Under the pieces are notes generated by a model. That model saw nothing but the letters and a program-made list of their open reading frames with translations. It searched no databases and was not told where the DNA came from. Shown here piece by piece: positions 8,307 through 16,703 of a DNA stretch of 64,000 bases. Position 1 is the stretch's first letter. Every line of letters starts with the position of its first letter. Source of the DNA: Achromobacter spanius (GTDB lineage: Bacteria; Pseudomonadota; Gammaproteobacteria; Burkholderiales; Burkholderiaceae_B); the NCBI RefSeq assembly GCF_003994415.1, contig NZ_CP034689.1, forward strand, positions 2,418,001 through 2,482,000, written 5' to 3'. Both the position numbers and the translations under genes were made by a program.

Positions 8307-9197
8307 ATGGCGGTTTCCCAACACATCTGGCATTGCGGCGCGGGTTTGCCCGGCGACGTGCTGATCGCGGACCTGCGCGCGTATCGCTACGCGCCGCATT
8401 TTCACGACGCCTGGTCCATCGGCGCTGTCGAACACGGCCACTGCGCGTTCACGGTGCATGGCGCGGAGTATTCGGCCGCCGCGGGCGACCTGGTGGTGAT
8501 CGCGCCAGGCCAGGTGCACACGGGCGGCACGTCGGATGCGCCCTTGGCCTACCGCATGGCGTACATCGACGCCGCCTGGTTCGACGACCACGCGCAGGCC
8601 TGGTTTGGCGCCGCCGCGCGCTTGGCCGCACCGGTCATCACGGCGCCCGCGCTGTGCGCACAATGGCTGGCCGCGCTGACGCCTGCCCCCATCCCCGACG
8701 CCGAACGCCGCGAACGCATTTCGGCCGCCTTGTTCGGTCTTCTGGCGGCGCACGGCGACGCCATCGGCGCGGGGCATATGGAGGGCGCCAATGGGGCTGA
8801 CGGCGCCAATGGCACGGACGATGCCGACAGTGCCGGCGGAAAGAACGAGCCGGACGTCTGCGCCTTGCTGCGCGAATGCATGGCCGCCGACCCCGCTTGC
8901 GCGCCGGACCTGGAAGCGCTGGCGCGCGCGCAGGACCGTCATCGCACCACGCTGGTCAAGCAGTTTGCGCGGCGTTACGGGCTGCCGCCGCAGGCCTGGC
9001 TGCGCAATTGGCGGGTGGCGCGGGCGCGGGTGTTGTTGCGCGCTGGCTTGCCCCTGGCGCAGGCCGCCCAGGCCGTGGGCTTTGCGGACCAGGCCCACCT
9101 GACCCGTGTGTTCAAACAGGTTTACGGCAGCACGCCCGGCGCGTTGCTGCGTGCGGATTCCCAGACGTTGCGAGCGCGCGGCGTTTCGATCCGGTAA
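8307..9197 (+). CDS. AraC-family transcriptional regulator
   Basis: A protein of 296 residues with an N-terminal cupin-like sensing domain (HFHDAWSIG near residue 31) and a C-terminal double helix-turn-helix from about residue 205. The second helix contains GFADQAHLTRVFKQ. Between the domains, around residues 158-178, lies a simple-sequence linker rich in Gly, Ala, Asn and Asp. The last 76 bases overlap the 3' end of the oppositely oriented flavoprotein gene. The ligand is unknown. The nearest candidate target is the proline dehydrogenase gene just upstream. Confidence 0.88.
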   Translation: MAVSQHIWHCGAGLPGDVLIADLRAYRYAPHFHDAWSIGAVEHGHCAFTVHGAEYSAAAGDLVVIAPGQVHTGGTSDAPLAYRMAYIDAAWFDDHAQAWFGAAARLAAPVITAPALCAQWLAALTPAPIPDAERRERISAALFGLLAAHGDAIGAGHMEGANGADGANGTDDADSAGGKNEPDVCALLRECMAADPACAPDLEALARAQDRHRTTLVKQFARRYGLPPQAWLRNWRVARARVLLRAGLPLAQAAQAVGFADQAHLTRVFKQVYGSTPGALLRADSQTLRARGVSIR

Positions 9198-9787
9198 TCC
9201 GAGTATTTCCGGCTGAAGAACGTGGCGCCCAGTTGCTCGGCCGCCAACAAGGGCGCACGCGGGTCGGCCGCGATTTCACCGCGCAGGTTGCCGGCGCCAT
9301 GCACGAACCCCACGAAATCCGAATGCGTATAGCGTGCGTATTCCTGCACCTGGTGCACGATGCCCAATGCCGCGCCGGGGTAGGTTTCTTCAGACGCCAC
9401 GGCCAGGCCCAGCCGCTTGCCGGTCATGCGCGTCTTGACCCGTTCCGGCTCTGGCCCGCTGCCCGCGTAGTGGGTGAACGAGCGGTCAAAGAAGGCTTTG
9501 GTCTGCGCCGACATGCCGTACCAATAGATCGGTGTGCAGATCAGGGCACCGTCGGCCGGCAGGAAATGTTCAAAAAACAGCTCCGGATAGCGGTCTTCGG
9601 GCGCGGGCTGATGCCGCAGGTCCGACAGGAAGCCGTGGATGTAGTCGTCCAGAAAGAGCAGGGTGGTGGCAAGCCCGGCGGCGTTCGCGCCGCGTTGCGC
9701 GGCCGCGCCCAGGGCCGCGCTGTTGCCGTCGCGGCGGGGGCTGCCCACCAGGATAAGCAAGCGTTGAGTGGGCTGATTTGAATTCAT
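9122..9787 (-). CDS. NAD(P)H-dependent flavin oxidoreductase (flavodoxin-like fold)
   Basis: A protein of 221 residues with the flavodoxin-like FMN-binding start LVGSPRRDGNS and the core motif PIYWYGMSAQTKAFFDR. These are typical of NADPH-dependent FMN reductases and modulator-of-drug-activity-type quinone reductases. It probably reduces quinones or azo/nitro compounds in the cytoplasm. It is divergent from a LysR regulator starting at 9921, with a perfect palindrome between them, so regulation by that LysR protein is likely. Its last 76 bases overlap the AraC gene on the other strand. Confidence 0.85.
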   Translation of the reverse strand: MNSNQPTQRLLILVGSPRRDGNSAALGAAAQRGANAAGLATTLLFLDDYIHGFLSDLRHQPAPEDRYPELFFEHFLPADGALICTPIYWYGMSAQTKAFFDRSFTHYAGSGPEPERVKTRMTGKRLGLAVASEETYPGAALGIVHQVQEYARYTHSDFVGFVHGAGNLRGEIAADPRAPLLAAEQLGATFFSRKYSDYRIETPRARNVWESARSNAPGVLP

Positions 9788-9871
9788 GGCGAGTCCTTGG
9801 GTTAGGTGCAGATGAAATGCATCAATGTAGGGACCACCCGTTCCGGAGACAAATGACGATTCCTTGATTAA

Positions 9872-9888
9872 GATGAATCCAATTCATC
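9872..9888. promoter_or_regulatory. Palindrome GATGAAT-CCA-ATTCATC, candidate LysR operator
   Basis: A perfect 7-bp inverted repeat with a 3-bp spacer in the divergent region between the flavoprotein and LysR genes. A related half-site pair, GATGAAATGCATC, lies at 9811-9823. The arrangement suits autoregulation by the LysR protein plus control of the oxidoreductase. Confidence 0.5.
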
Positions 9889-9920
9889 CAAAGGAAGGCT
9901 CGACAAGGAGCCCCAGACCC

Positions 9921-10925
9921 ATGTTTGCCACCCTGCCCGTTACCGCGTTGCGTGCCTTCGAGGCGGCCGCCCGGCTGCGCAGCTTCAAGCTGGCCTCGGC
10001 GGAACTGGCCGTGACGCCCACCGCGGTGTCGCACCAGATCAAATTGCTGGAGCGCCAAGTGGGTGTGGCGCTGTTTGACCGCGTGCCGCGTGGCGTGCGC
10101 TTGACCGACAGCGGCGCGCGTCTGTTCGCCAGTGTGCATGGCGCCTTGCTGGAAATTGCGCAGACGCTGGACGCCTTGCGTCCCGAACCGGCATCGGGCG
10201 CGTTGACGCTGTCCACCACGCATTCCTTCGCGGCGCTGTGGCTGGTGCCGCGCCTGGGGCGGTTTCACCAGGCCTGTCCGCAATACCAACTGAACCTGCA
10301 AACCGGCGCGGACGCGGTTGACCTGTTGCAGGACGCCAGCGTGGACGTGGCGGTGCGCTACAGCCGCCAACGGTATCCGGCCCTGCATACGGCGGCTACG
10401 TTGCCGGAATGGTTCGGCGTCTACGGTGCGCCGTCGCAAATCGCCCAGTTGGAAAAAAGCGAGGAAGAACGCACGCAAAAGCGCACGCAAATGCGCACGC
10501 AAATACGGCCAACGAAGCGCCCCGATAAGCGCTTGGAAAACCGCACCGAAAACCAGACAGCGCAGTCCCCGCCCCCGCCCGCCCCGGCGTTGGTCACCGT
10601 GCGCTGGCGCGATTCCGATCTGTACGACCAAGGCTGGCGCGCCTGGTGTCAGGCGGCGGGTTTGCCGGCATGGCAGGCGCCGTCGGCGGTACACGCCTAT
10701 GAAGAAGAACACTACGCCTTGCAGGCCGCCATCGCCGGACAAGGATTGGTGCTGGCAAGCTCCGTGATGGTGTCCGACAGCGTGCGCGCCGGCACACTGG
10801 CCGCCTATCGGCCACAGGTGCGGGTGCCGGGCGCGGCCTACCAGGCGTTGTGCGCGCCCGGGCGCGAACGCCATCCGCCGGTCAAGGCTTTCCTGGCGTG
10901 GCTGGCGCGGGAATTCCAGGCATGA
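9921..10925 (+). CDS. LysR-family regulator (GcvA-like) with low-complexity insertion
   Basis: A protein of 334 residues. The N-terminal winged helix (residues 1-60) includes LASAELAVTPTAVSHQIK and is GcvA-like. The effector domain is interrupted near residues 178-218 by a charged, repetitive insert whose core RTQK-RTQM-RTQI comes from three 12-bp DNA repeats. Typical relatives are about 295-300 residues. I chose ATG 9921, with AAGGAG ten bases upstream, because the conserved fold begins there. The 3' end overlaps the MFS gene on the other strand by 44 bases. The likely target is the divergent oxidoreductase gene. Confidence 0.87.
   Translation: MFATLPVTALRAFEAAARLRSFKLASAELAVTPTAVSHQIKLLERQVGVALFDRVPRGVRLTDSGARLFASVHGALLEIAQTLDALRPEPASGALTLSTTHSFAALWLVPRLGRFHQACPQYQLNLQTGADAVDLLQDASVDVAVRYSRQRYPALHTAATLPEWFGVYGAPSQIAQLEKSEEERTQKRTQMRTQIRPTKRPDKRLENRTENQTAQSPPPPAPALVTVRWRDSDLYDQGWRAWCQAAGLPAWQAPSAVHAYEEEHYALQAAIAGQGLVLASSVMVSDSVRAGTLAAYRPQVRVPGAAYQALCAPGRERHPPVKAFLAWLAREFQA
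10470..10505 (+). repeat. Three in-frame 12-bp tandem repeats inside the LysR gene
   Basis: CGCACGCAAAAG, CGCACGCAAATG and CGCACGCAAATA follow one another without interruption and encode R-T-Q-(K/M/I). The unit is a multiple of three, so changes in copy number would keep the frame. Confidence 0.85.
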
Positions 10926-12291
10926 CATCGGCGGCTTGCCGAAGGGCGGGGCGCGGCAACAAGGGCAGCGCCGCCAGCATCAACACGCCCGCCAGCACCC
11001 AGGCGGCGGGCCATGAACTGGCCGCGACCACGTGCGGAATGGCAAGCGGCGTCAGGAACAAGCCCAGGTAGACGCAGCTATTGGCCATGCCCAGCGCCGT
11101 GCCGGTGCGCGCGGCGCCCGCCAGCGTGGCCAGTTCGGTATACGCCACGCCATGCCAGGCGGACGCGCATATGCCTGCCGCCGCCAGCAGCCCCGCCATG
11201 GCAAACACCGCGCCCGCCGCCGTGGGCGCACCGCTGACCGCCCACGCCACCGCGCCCAGCCCCGCAAACAGCAGAAAGCTGAATTGCGCGCAGCGGCGCA
11301 GATAGGCGCGCCGGTTGCCGTGGCGATCGGTCCACCGGCCGCTGGCAATGCGCGCCACCATGGCGCCCAGTTGCACCGCCACCATCACCGCGGTCAGCGT
11401 GCCGATGCCGGCATGGCCGACGTCGTGCAGGAACACCGTGGCGAAGGTCAGCACGGCAAATTGCGGGCAGCACATCAGGCCGATGGCGGCGGCGGCGCGC
11501 CAGACGCGCGCGTCGCGCAGGGGCGAGGGGCCGATGCTTGGGCCCGTGGCCGGCAAGCGGTGGGCAGGTATGGCGCGTTGGGCGGATTGGGCGGACTGGA
11601 CGGATTGGCCGTGCTGGGCGGATTGGACCGATGGGACGGATTGGACGGATTGGCCGTGCTGGGCAGGTTGGCCCCGCTTGACCGGCTCGCGCAGCCAGCA
11701 AGCGGCAAGCAGCGCCGCCACCGCGCACATCAGCGCCAAGGCACCGAACACCGCCGCGAAACCCGCGTGCGCCGCCAGCCAGGGCAGCAGCAGCGCGCCC
11801 AGGCCGCCGCCCAAGGGCACGGCGGTCTGGCGGATGCTCATGGCCAGACTGCGCTCGCCTTCGTCAAACCAGGCCATTACCGCCCGGCCGCTGGCGCCGT
11901 TGACACTGCCGCCCAGCACACCGACCAGCACCAGGCCCACCGCCAACAGCCACAGGCTGGGTACGGTGACACCATCCGGCGAGGCAAAGCCGCTCATCCA
12001 GGCCAGCGCCGCGGCGGTTGCGCCCAAGCCGGTCAACAGCACCGGCCGGTCGCCCCAGCGGTCGGTCAGCATGCCCCAGGGCAGTTCGAACAGGGCCACG
12101 CCCAAGCCCATCAAGCCCAGCGCCAAGCCCAACTGATCGTTGTCCAGGCGGTAGCCGGCGCGCATGAACACCGCCGTGGTGGGCAAGCCCGCCGCCGCGG
12201 CGGAAAAGGCGGCGTTGGCGGCCACGCCCACCGCCAGCACTTTCCAGCGATGGGTGGGGCGGGCTGATTCGGACGCAAGGGGCACGAACAT
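10882..12291 (-). CDS. MFS transporter (12-TM permease)
   Basis: A protein of 469 residues with the major facilitator pattern. GMLTDRWGDRPVLLTG is the conserved loop 2-3 motif, and a second RWTDRHGNRRAYLRR-like loop occurs in the C-terminal half. The central cytoplasmic loop holds a repetitive Gln/Ser/Val-rich insert of about 40 residues. ATG 12291 has GGAG six bases upstream and is preferred to the TTG at 12303. The substrate is unknown. It is divergent from the LysR gene at 12400, which probably controls it, and it overlaps the preceding LysR gene tail to tail. Confidence 0.87.
   Translation of the reverse strand: MFVPLASESARPTHRWKVLAVGVAANAAFSAAAAGLPTTAVFMRAGYRLDNDQLGLALGLMGLGVALFELPWGMLTDRWGDRPVLLTGLGATAAALAWMSGFASPDGVTVPSLWLLAVGLVLVGVLGGSVNGASGRAVMAWFDEGERSLAMSIRQTAVPLGGGLGALLLPWLAAHAGFAAVFGALALMCAVAALLAACWLREPVKRGQPAQHGQSVQSVPSVQSAQHGQSVQSAQSAQRAIPAHRLPATGPSIGPSPLRDARVWRAAAAIGLMCCPQFAVLTFATVFLHDVGHAGIGTLTAVMVAVQLGAMVARIASGRWTDRHGNRRAYLRRCAQFSFLLFAGLGAVAWAVSGAPTAAGAVFAMAGLLAAAGICASAWHGVAYTELATLAGAARTGTALGMANSCVYLGLFLTPLAIPHVVAASSWPAAWVLAGVLMLAALPLLPRPALRQAADVMPGIPAPATPGKP
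11598..11664 (-). repeat. Imperfect tandem repeats in the central loop of the MFS transporter
   Basis: A 22-base unit, identical at 11598-11619 and 11643-11664, is separated by shorter nine-base units of the form TGGACGGAT. On the coding strand it yields repeated AQHGQSVQS peptides. The frame is preserved. Confidence 0.8.
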
Positions 12292-12345
12292 GCAGAACTC
12301 CAAGGGCAGGTAACAAGGACCCAGCTAGTTTGCGCATCTGCTATC

Positions 12346-12386
12346 GTTTTGAAAATCAGGAAATATTGAGTCAATTGTTTTGAAAA
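12346..12386. promoter_or_regulatory. Direct repeats GTTTTGAAAA, candidate LysR operator
   Basis: The ten-base sequence GTTTTGAAAA occurs at 12346-12355 and 12377-12386, 31 bases apart (about three helical turns). They lie in the AT-rich space between the divergent MFS and LysR genes. Each copy is itself nearly palindromic. Confidence 0.45.
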
Positions 12387-12399
12387 ATGGGACTATTCC

Positions 12400-13365
12400 A
12401 TGCGGCCGGTGACCTTTGACCTGGATGTGCTGCGCAGCTTTGTCGCGGGGGTGGAGCTGGGCAGCTTCGGCCGTGCGGCCGACCGCCTGGGCCGTTCGAC
12501 TTCCGCCATCAGCGCGCAGATGAAAAAGCTTGAGGAACAGGCCGGCGTGCCGCTGCTGCGCAAAGCCGGGCGCGGGCTGGCGCTGACCGAGGCCGGGGAA
12601 ACCATGCTGGCCTATGGCCGCCGCCTGTTGGAATTGAACGACCAGGCCGCGCGCGCGGTGCAGGGCGGCGAGCTGGCCGGCCGCGTGCGGCTGGGCATGC
12701 AGGAAGATTTCGGCGAAATGGTATTGCCGCAGGTGCTGGGCCAATTCGCCAGGGCGCATCCCAAGGTGCGGGTCGAAGCGCGGGTCGCGCGCAATGCCGA
12801 GCTGCTGGAACGGCTGGCGGTGGGGCAGTTGGACCTGGTCCTGGCCTGGGACCACGACGCGCGTGTGCCGCATGCACAGCGTTTGCTGGATCTGCCCATG
12901 CGCTGGATCGGCCCCGCGCAGCCCACGTACGCGGCCAGCAGCCATGGCGACAGCAATGGCAATGGTAATGGTGACCTGCCGCTGGTGGCGTTCGAGGCGC
13001 CTTGCCTGTTCCGCACTTGCGCCACGGACGCGCTGGAGCGCGCCGGCCTGCCTTGGCTGCCCGCGTTCACCAGCCCCAGCCTGGCGGGGTTGTGGGCGGC
13101 GGTGTCGGCGGGTTTGGGCCTGACCGTGCGCACGCCCTTGGGCCTGCCCGCCAGCGTGCGGGCCCTGGCGCCGGGCGAACAGGGCCTGCCGATTTTGCCG
13201 TCGATTGCGTTGTCGCTGTATCGTGCCCAGGCGCAGCCCGACGCCGTCACCGCCGCCTTGGGCGATATCGTGCGGCAATGCATCCAGGACAGCGCAAGGG
13301 CATGGGCGGCCTCGTCTCCCTCATCCTCTTCGTTCAACGCCCCGAGCGCCAAGGTCCAGCCATGA
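12400..13365 (+). CDS. LysR-family transcriptional regulator
   Basis: A protein of 321 residues with an N-terminal helix-turn-helix (FGRAADRLGRSTSAISAQMK) and a LysR effector domain. It has a short Asn-Gly repeat (DSNGNGNGD near residue 186) coded by 6-bp units and a serine-rich tail. It is divergent from the MFS gene and probably controls it through the repeats at 12346-12386. The stop overlaps the next LysR start as ATGA, so two LysR genes are translationally coupled, which is unusual. The inducer is unknown. Confidence 0.9.
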   Translation: MRPVTFDLDVLRSFVAGVELGSFGRAADRLGRSTSAISAQMKKLEEQAGVPLLRKAGRGLALTEAGETMLAYGRRLLELNDQAARAVQGGELAGRVRLGMQEDFGEMVLPQVLGQFARAHPKVRVEARVARNAELLERLAVGQLDLVLAWDHDARVPHAQRLLDLPMRWIGPAQPTYAASSHGDSNGNGNGDLPLVAFEAPCLFRTCATDALERAGLPWLPAFTSPSLAGLWAAVSAGLGLTVRTPLGLPASVRALAPGEQGLPILPSIALSLYRAQAQPDAVTAALGDIVRQCIQDSARAWAASSPSSSSFNAPSAKVQP

Positions 13366-14267
13366 ATCGCTTCCAAGAAATGTCGGTGTTCCTGGCCGTG
13401 GCCGAGGCGCAGAGCTTTGCCGCCGCCGCGCGGCGCCTGGATATGTCCGCGCCCACCGTGACTCGCAGCGTCGCCGCGCTGGAGCGGCGGCTGGGTGCCT
13501 TGCTGCTGGTGCGCACCACGCGCAGCCTGCGCCTGACCGAAGCCGGCCAGCGCTACGCCGCCGATTGCCGGCGCATTCTTGAAGACGTTGAACAGGCCGA
13601 TGACGCCGCCGCCGGCGTGATGGGGGTGCCGCGCGGCGCGCTGCATGTCACTGCGCCGGCTCTTTTTGGCGAACTGCATGTAATGCCGGTGGTGCTGGGG
13701 TATCTGCGCACCCACCGTGAAGTCTCGGTGCGCACGCTGTTGGTGGACCGCGTCGTGAACCTGCTGGACGAGGGCGTGGACGTTGCGGTACGCATCGGCG
13801 CCTTGCCGGATTCCACGCTGACGGCGGTGCCTGTTGGGCACGTGCGCCGCGTGGTGTGCGCCGCGCCCGCGTTTTTGCAGGAACACGGCGCGCCCGAGCA
13901 TCCTGATGCGCTGGCGCGTTTTTGCACGATCACCGCGGCCATGGAAGGGCGCGGCGCGCAGTGGCGCTTCATGCAGGACGGCGAGCCACGGCGGATGAAC
14001 GTGTCATCGCAACTGACGGTCACGTCGTTCCAGGCCGCCGTGCTGGCCGCGTGCGAAGGGTGGGGGCTGACGCAGGTGGTGTCGTACCAGGTGGCCCGCC
14101 ACCTGAAAAGCGGCGCCTTGCAGGTGGTGCTGCGCGACTTCGAACTGCCGCCGATGCCGGTGCACGTGGTGTACCCGGAAGGCCGCCGCAGTTCGGCGAA
14201 GGTGCGCAGCTTTGTTGAATTCTGCGTAGAGGCCTTGCGCCGCGATCTGGCGGCGCAGCCGGTTTGA
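13362..14267 (+). CDS. LysR-family transcriptional regulator, coupled to the preceding LysR gene
   Basis: A protein of 301 residues. It has the N-terminal winged helix with AAARRLDMSAPTVTRSVAALE and an effector domain of normal length without insertions. ATG 13362 sits inside the stop of the upstream LysR gene (ATGA). Sequence similarity to that neighbour is limited to the DNA-binding part, so it is not a recent duplicate. The GST and PNPO-like genes that follow in the same direction are plausible targets, although the 139-base gap leaves room for a separate promoter. Confidence 0.9.
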   Translation: MNRFQEMSVFLAVAEAQSFAAAARRLDMSAPTVTRSVAALERRLGALLLVRTTRSLRLTEAGQRYAADCRRILEDVEQADDAAAGVMGVPRGALHVTAPALFGELHVMPVVLGYLRTHREVSVRTLLVDRVVNLLDEGVDVAVRIGALPDSTLTAVPVGHVRRVVCAAPAFLQEHGAPEHPDALARFCTITAAMEGRGAQWRFMQDGEPRRMNVSSQLTVTSFQAAVLAACEGWGLTQVVSYQVARHLKSGALQVVLRDFELPPMPVHVVYPEGRRSSAKVRSFVEFCVEALRRDLAAQPV

Positions 14268-14406
14268 GCCGCCGCGCACGGGCGGCGCTGCGCTTTCCTG
14301 GCCTTCCTTTCAGTTTCCGCAATAGTGTCTTGTTGCGGCTGGCCGTTCACGCGGCGGGCGGGTAGGGCCAACATGGAGTCCTCGTTCACCCACCCTGGAA
14401 ATCTCC

Positions 14407-15036
14407 ATGTCCGCTGCCCCCTTGGTCTTCTATAGCTTTCCCCTGTCTGGTCACGCGCACCGCGTTGCCTTGATGTTGTCGCTGCTGAACGTGCCGCACC
14501 AGCGTGTTGACGTGGACCTGCGCGGCGGCGAACACAAGCGTCCGGACTTCCTGGCGCTGAATGCGTTCGGCCAGGTGCCGGTGATTGATGACAACGGCAC
14601 GGTGGTGGCCGACTCGAATGCCATTCTGGTTTATCTGGCCACGCGCTACGGCGGCCAGGCCTGGTTGCCCAGCGACCCCGTGGGCGCGGCCGCCGTGCAA
14701 CGTTGGCTGTCGGTGGCGGCGGGGCCCTTGGCCTACGGCCCGGCCACTGCGCGCCTGATCACGGTGTTTGGCGCCGCCCACGACGCGGACACCACCTTGG
14801 CGCGCGCGCATGCCTTGTTGAAGGTCATGAACGGCGAACTGAGCGGCCGCGATTTCCTGACGGGATCCACGCCGACGATCGCCGATGTGGCTTGTTATGC
14901 CTACGTGTCGCATGCACCCGAAGGCAATGTGTCGCTGGCGGATTACCCGCATGTGCGCGCGTGGTTGGACCGCATCGAGAACCTGCCCGGCTTCGTGCCC
15001 ATGGCGCGTACCGCCGCGGGCCTGCAGGCGGCTTGA
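14407..15036 (+). CDS. Glutathione S-transferase family protein
   Basis: A protein of 209 residues with a thioredoxin-like N-terminal domain ending in the glutathione-binding pattern FGQVPVI...[10 protein letters not shown]. The helical C-terminal domain contains [14 protein letters not shown], the conserved GST capping motif. It probably conjugates or reduces electrophiles with glutathione in the cytoplasm. It precedes the PNPO-like gene by 63 bases with no visible terminator, so the two may form an operon under the upstream LysR protein. Glutathione reductase is encoded separately at 23189. Confidence 0.88.
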   Translation: MSAAPLVFYSFPLSGHAHRVALMLSLLNVPHQRVDVDLRGGEHKRPDFLALNAFGQVPVIDDNGTVVADSNAILVYLATRYGGQAWLPSDPVGAAAVQRWLSVAAGPLAYGPATARLITVFGAAHDADTTLARAHALLKVMNGELSGRDFLTGSTPTIADVACYAYVSHAPEGNVSLADYPHVRAWLDRIENLPGFVPMARTAAGLQAA

Positions 15037-15099
15037 AGCCTCTATCGGCGTATTGGTATCAACGCTTTCGGCAGTATCCCCAACGGCAAGGACCGCATC

Positions 15100-16128
15100 A
15101 TGACGAACGCTGACGCTATTTCGCACAACGGGTCTCCCTGGCATGCGGGCGAACGCCTGCTGCAAACGCGTGTCGGCGTGGCCGAACGCATGGCGCAGAT
15201 TGGCCCCAAAGTCATCCGCGACTACATGCCGGACCAGCACCGCGCGTTCTTCGCGCAACAGCCCTTCCTGGTGATGGGGTCGGTGGACCCGCAGGGCGAC
15301 CCCTGGGCCAGCGTGCTGGAAGGCGAACCGGGCTTTGCCGTATCCCCCGACCCGTACACGCTAAGCGTGGCCGCCGCGCCCGATGCCGACGACCCGCTGC
15401 GCGCGGGGCTGGGTCTGGGCCAGCCGGTGGGCCTCTTGGGGATTGAATTGCACACGCGCCGCCGCAACCGCATGAACGGCCGCATTGCCGCCTGGGATGG
15501 CCAGCGCTTTGATGTGGCAGTCACGCAGTCGTTCGGCAACTGTCCGCAATACATCCAGGCCCGCGACTTCAGCTTTTCGCGTCCGCCCTCGTTGCGCCTT
15601 GCCACGGCGCAAGCCGAGGCAAGCCAGCTGGACGAGGCAGCGCGCACGCTGATTCGCGCGTCGGACACGTTTTTCGTGGCCTCGTATGTGGATGCCGAGG
15701 TGAACCCCGATGTGAACCCCGATGTGAATCCCGATGTGCCCCTGGACATGGCCAACACCCCGCGTCGCGGCCGGGCGGTGGATGTCTCGCACCGGGGCGG
15801 CAAGCCCGGCTTCGTGCGGGTGGACGGCAATGTGCTGACCGTTCCCGACTTTTCCGGCAACCGCTTTTTCAACACCCTGGGCAATTTGACGGCGAACCCG
15901 CGCGCCGGGCTGCTGTTCATCGACTTTGAACAGGGCGACGTGTTGCAGGTATCGGGCCGCGCGGAAGTGGTGTTGGACAGCCCCGAAATTCAGACCTTCG
16001 CGGGCGCGGAACGGCTGTGGCGCGTGCACGTGCGCCGCGTGGTGCGCCGCCCCGGCGCCTTGGCGCTGCGCTGGCGGTTCAACGACTACGCCCCGACGGC
16101 GCTGGCCACGGGGCAGTGGCCAGCCTAA
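15100..16128 (+). CDS. Pyridoxamine 5'-phosphate oxidase-like FMN-binding protein
   Basis: A protein of 342 residues with a split-barrel fold of the PNPOx-like class. The first barrel includes FLVMGSVDPQGDPWASVLEG and GIELHTRRRNRMNG. The second half has NRFFNTLGNLTANPRAGLLF. It is larger than true PdxH (about 210 residues), so PLP biosynthesis is unlikely and redox or deazaflavin/FMN-linked detoxification fits better. Three 12-bp repeats at 15700-15735 add the peptide VNPD three times in a loop. Its stop overlaps the end of the convergent HxlR gene by four bases. Confidence 0.82.
   Translation: MTNADAISHNGSPWHAGERLLQTRVGVAERMAQIGPKVIRDYMPDQHRAFFAQQPFLVMGSVDPQGDPWASVLEGEPGFAVSPDPYTLSVAAAPDADDPLRAGLGLGQPVGLLGIELHTRRRNRMNGRIAAWDGQRFDVAVTQSFGNCPQYIQARDFSFSRPPSLRLATAQAEASQLDEAARTLIRASDTFFVASYVDAEVNPDVNPDVNPDVPLDMANTPRRGRAVDVSHRGGKPGFVRVDGNVLTVPDFSGNRFFNTLGNLTANPRAGLLFIDFEQGDVLQVSGRAEVVLDSPEIQTFAGAERLWRVHVRRVVRRPGALALRWRFNDYAPTALATGQWPA
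15700..15735 (+). repeat. Three in-frame 12-bp tandem repeats in the PNPO-like gene
   Basis: GTGAACCCCGAT occurs twice and GTGAATCCCGAT once, back to back, encoding V-N-P-D three times. The unit length preserves the frame. Confidence 0.88.
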
Positions 16129-16583
16129 GTGGCGGGCGGCGTCGTCTTCTGCACGACCGTGTCGTCGGGCTCCAGCAGGCGGCCGTCCTGCGCGCGGATT
16201 TCCAGGCGCCGCACGGCCTGACCGCGCTTGCGGTCGATCAGCGTCGAATGGGCTTCGGCGGGGCCGTAATAATGATCTTCGCCCCATTGGCGCAAGCCGA
16301 CGATCACGGGAAACAAGGCGCGGCCTTTGTCCGTCAGCACGTATTCCTGGTAGGCGCTGCCGTCCGAGGCGGGGGCCACGGCAAGAATGCCGTGGGCGAC
16401 CAGCGTGCGCAGCCGGTCGCTAAGAATGTTCTTCGCCACGCCCAGGCTTTTCTGGAATTCGCCAAACCGCCGGATGTCGTCAAACGCATCCCGCACGATC
16501 AGCAGCGACCACCAGTCGCCGATGGCGTCTAACGAGCGCGCCACCGGACAGGCGGCGCCTTCAAGGCTGGTGCGTTTGACCAT
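16125..16583 (-). CDS. HxlR-family transcriptional regulator
   Basis: A protein of 152 residues with the HxlR winged helix: CPVARSLDAIGDWWSLLIVRDA at the N-terminus and SDRLRTLVAHGIL in the recognition part. One cysteine precedes the domain, as in redox-sensing relatives. ATG 16583 has AAGGA upstream. The longer frame out to 16727 has no family similarity. It is divergent from an MFS exporter gene, with twin palindromic sites between them. It is probably a repressor of that exporter and of itself. Confidence 0.88.
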   Translation of the reverse strand: MVKRTSLEGAACPVARSLDAIGDWWSLLIVRDAFDDIRRFGEFQKSLGVAKNILSDRLRTLVAHGILAVAPASDGSAYQEYVLTDKGRALFPVIVGLRQWGEDHYYGPAEAHSTLIDRKRGQAVRRLEIRAQDGRLLEPDDTVVQKTTPPAT

Positions 16584-16641
16584 GGTGGGTCCTTGGAAGG
16601 AAGTAAAGGCAAAGGGATGGTGGAAACGGCACAAACTGAAC

Positions 16642-16692
16642 GGTTGCATTATAAAACCTAAAGATCTAGCATTCTGGTTTTGTAATAAAACC
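16642..16692. promoter_or_regulatory. Twin 17-bp palindromic sites, candidate HxlR operators
   Basis: GGTTGCATTATAAAACC (16642-16658) and GGTTTTGTAATAAAACC (16676-16692) share GGTT arms and ATAAAACC ends. They are 34 bases apart in the HxlR/MFS divergent region. The second is an exact inverted repeat of GGTTTT/AAAACC around GTAAT. They overlap the AT-rich stretches where promoters should lie. Confidence 0.6.
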
Positions 16693-16703
16693 ATGTAAAT
16701 GAC

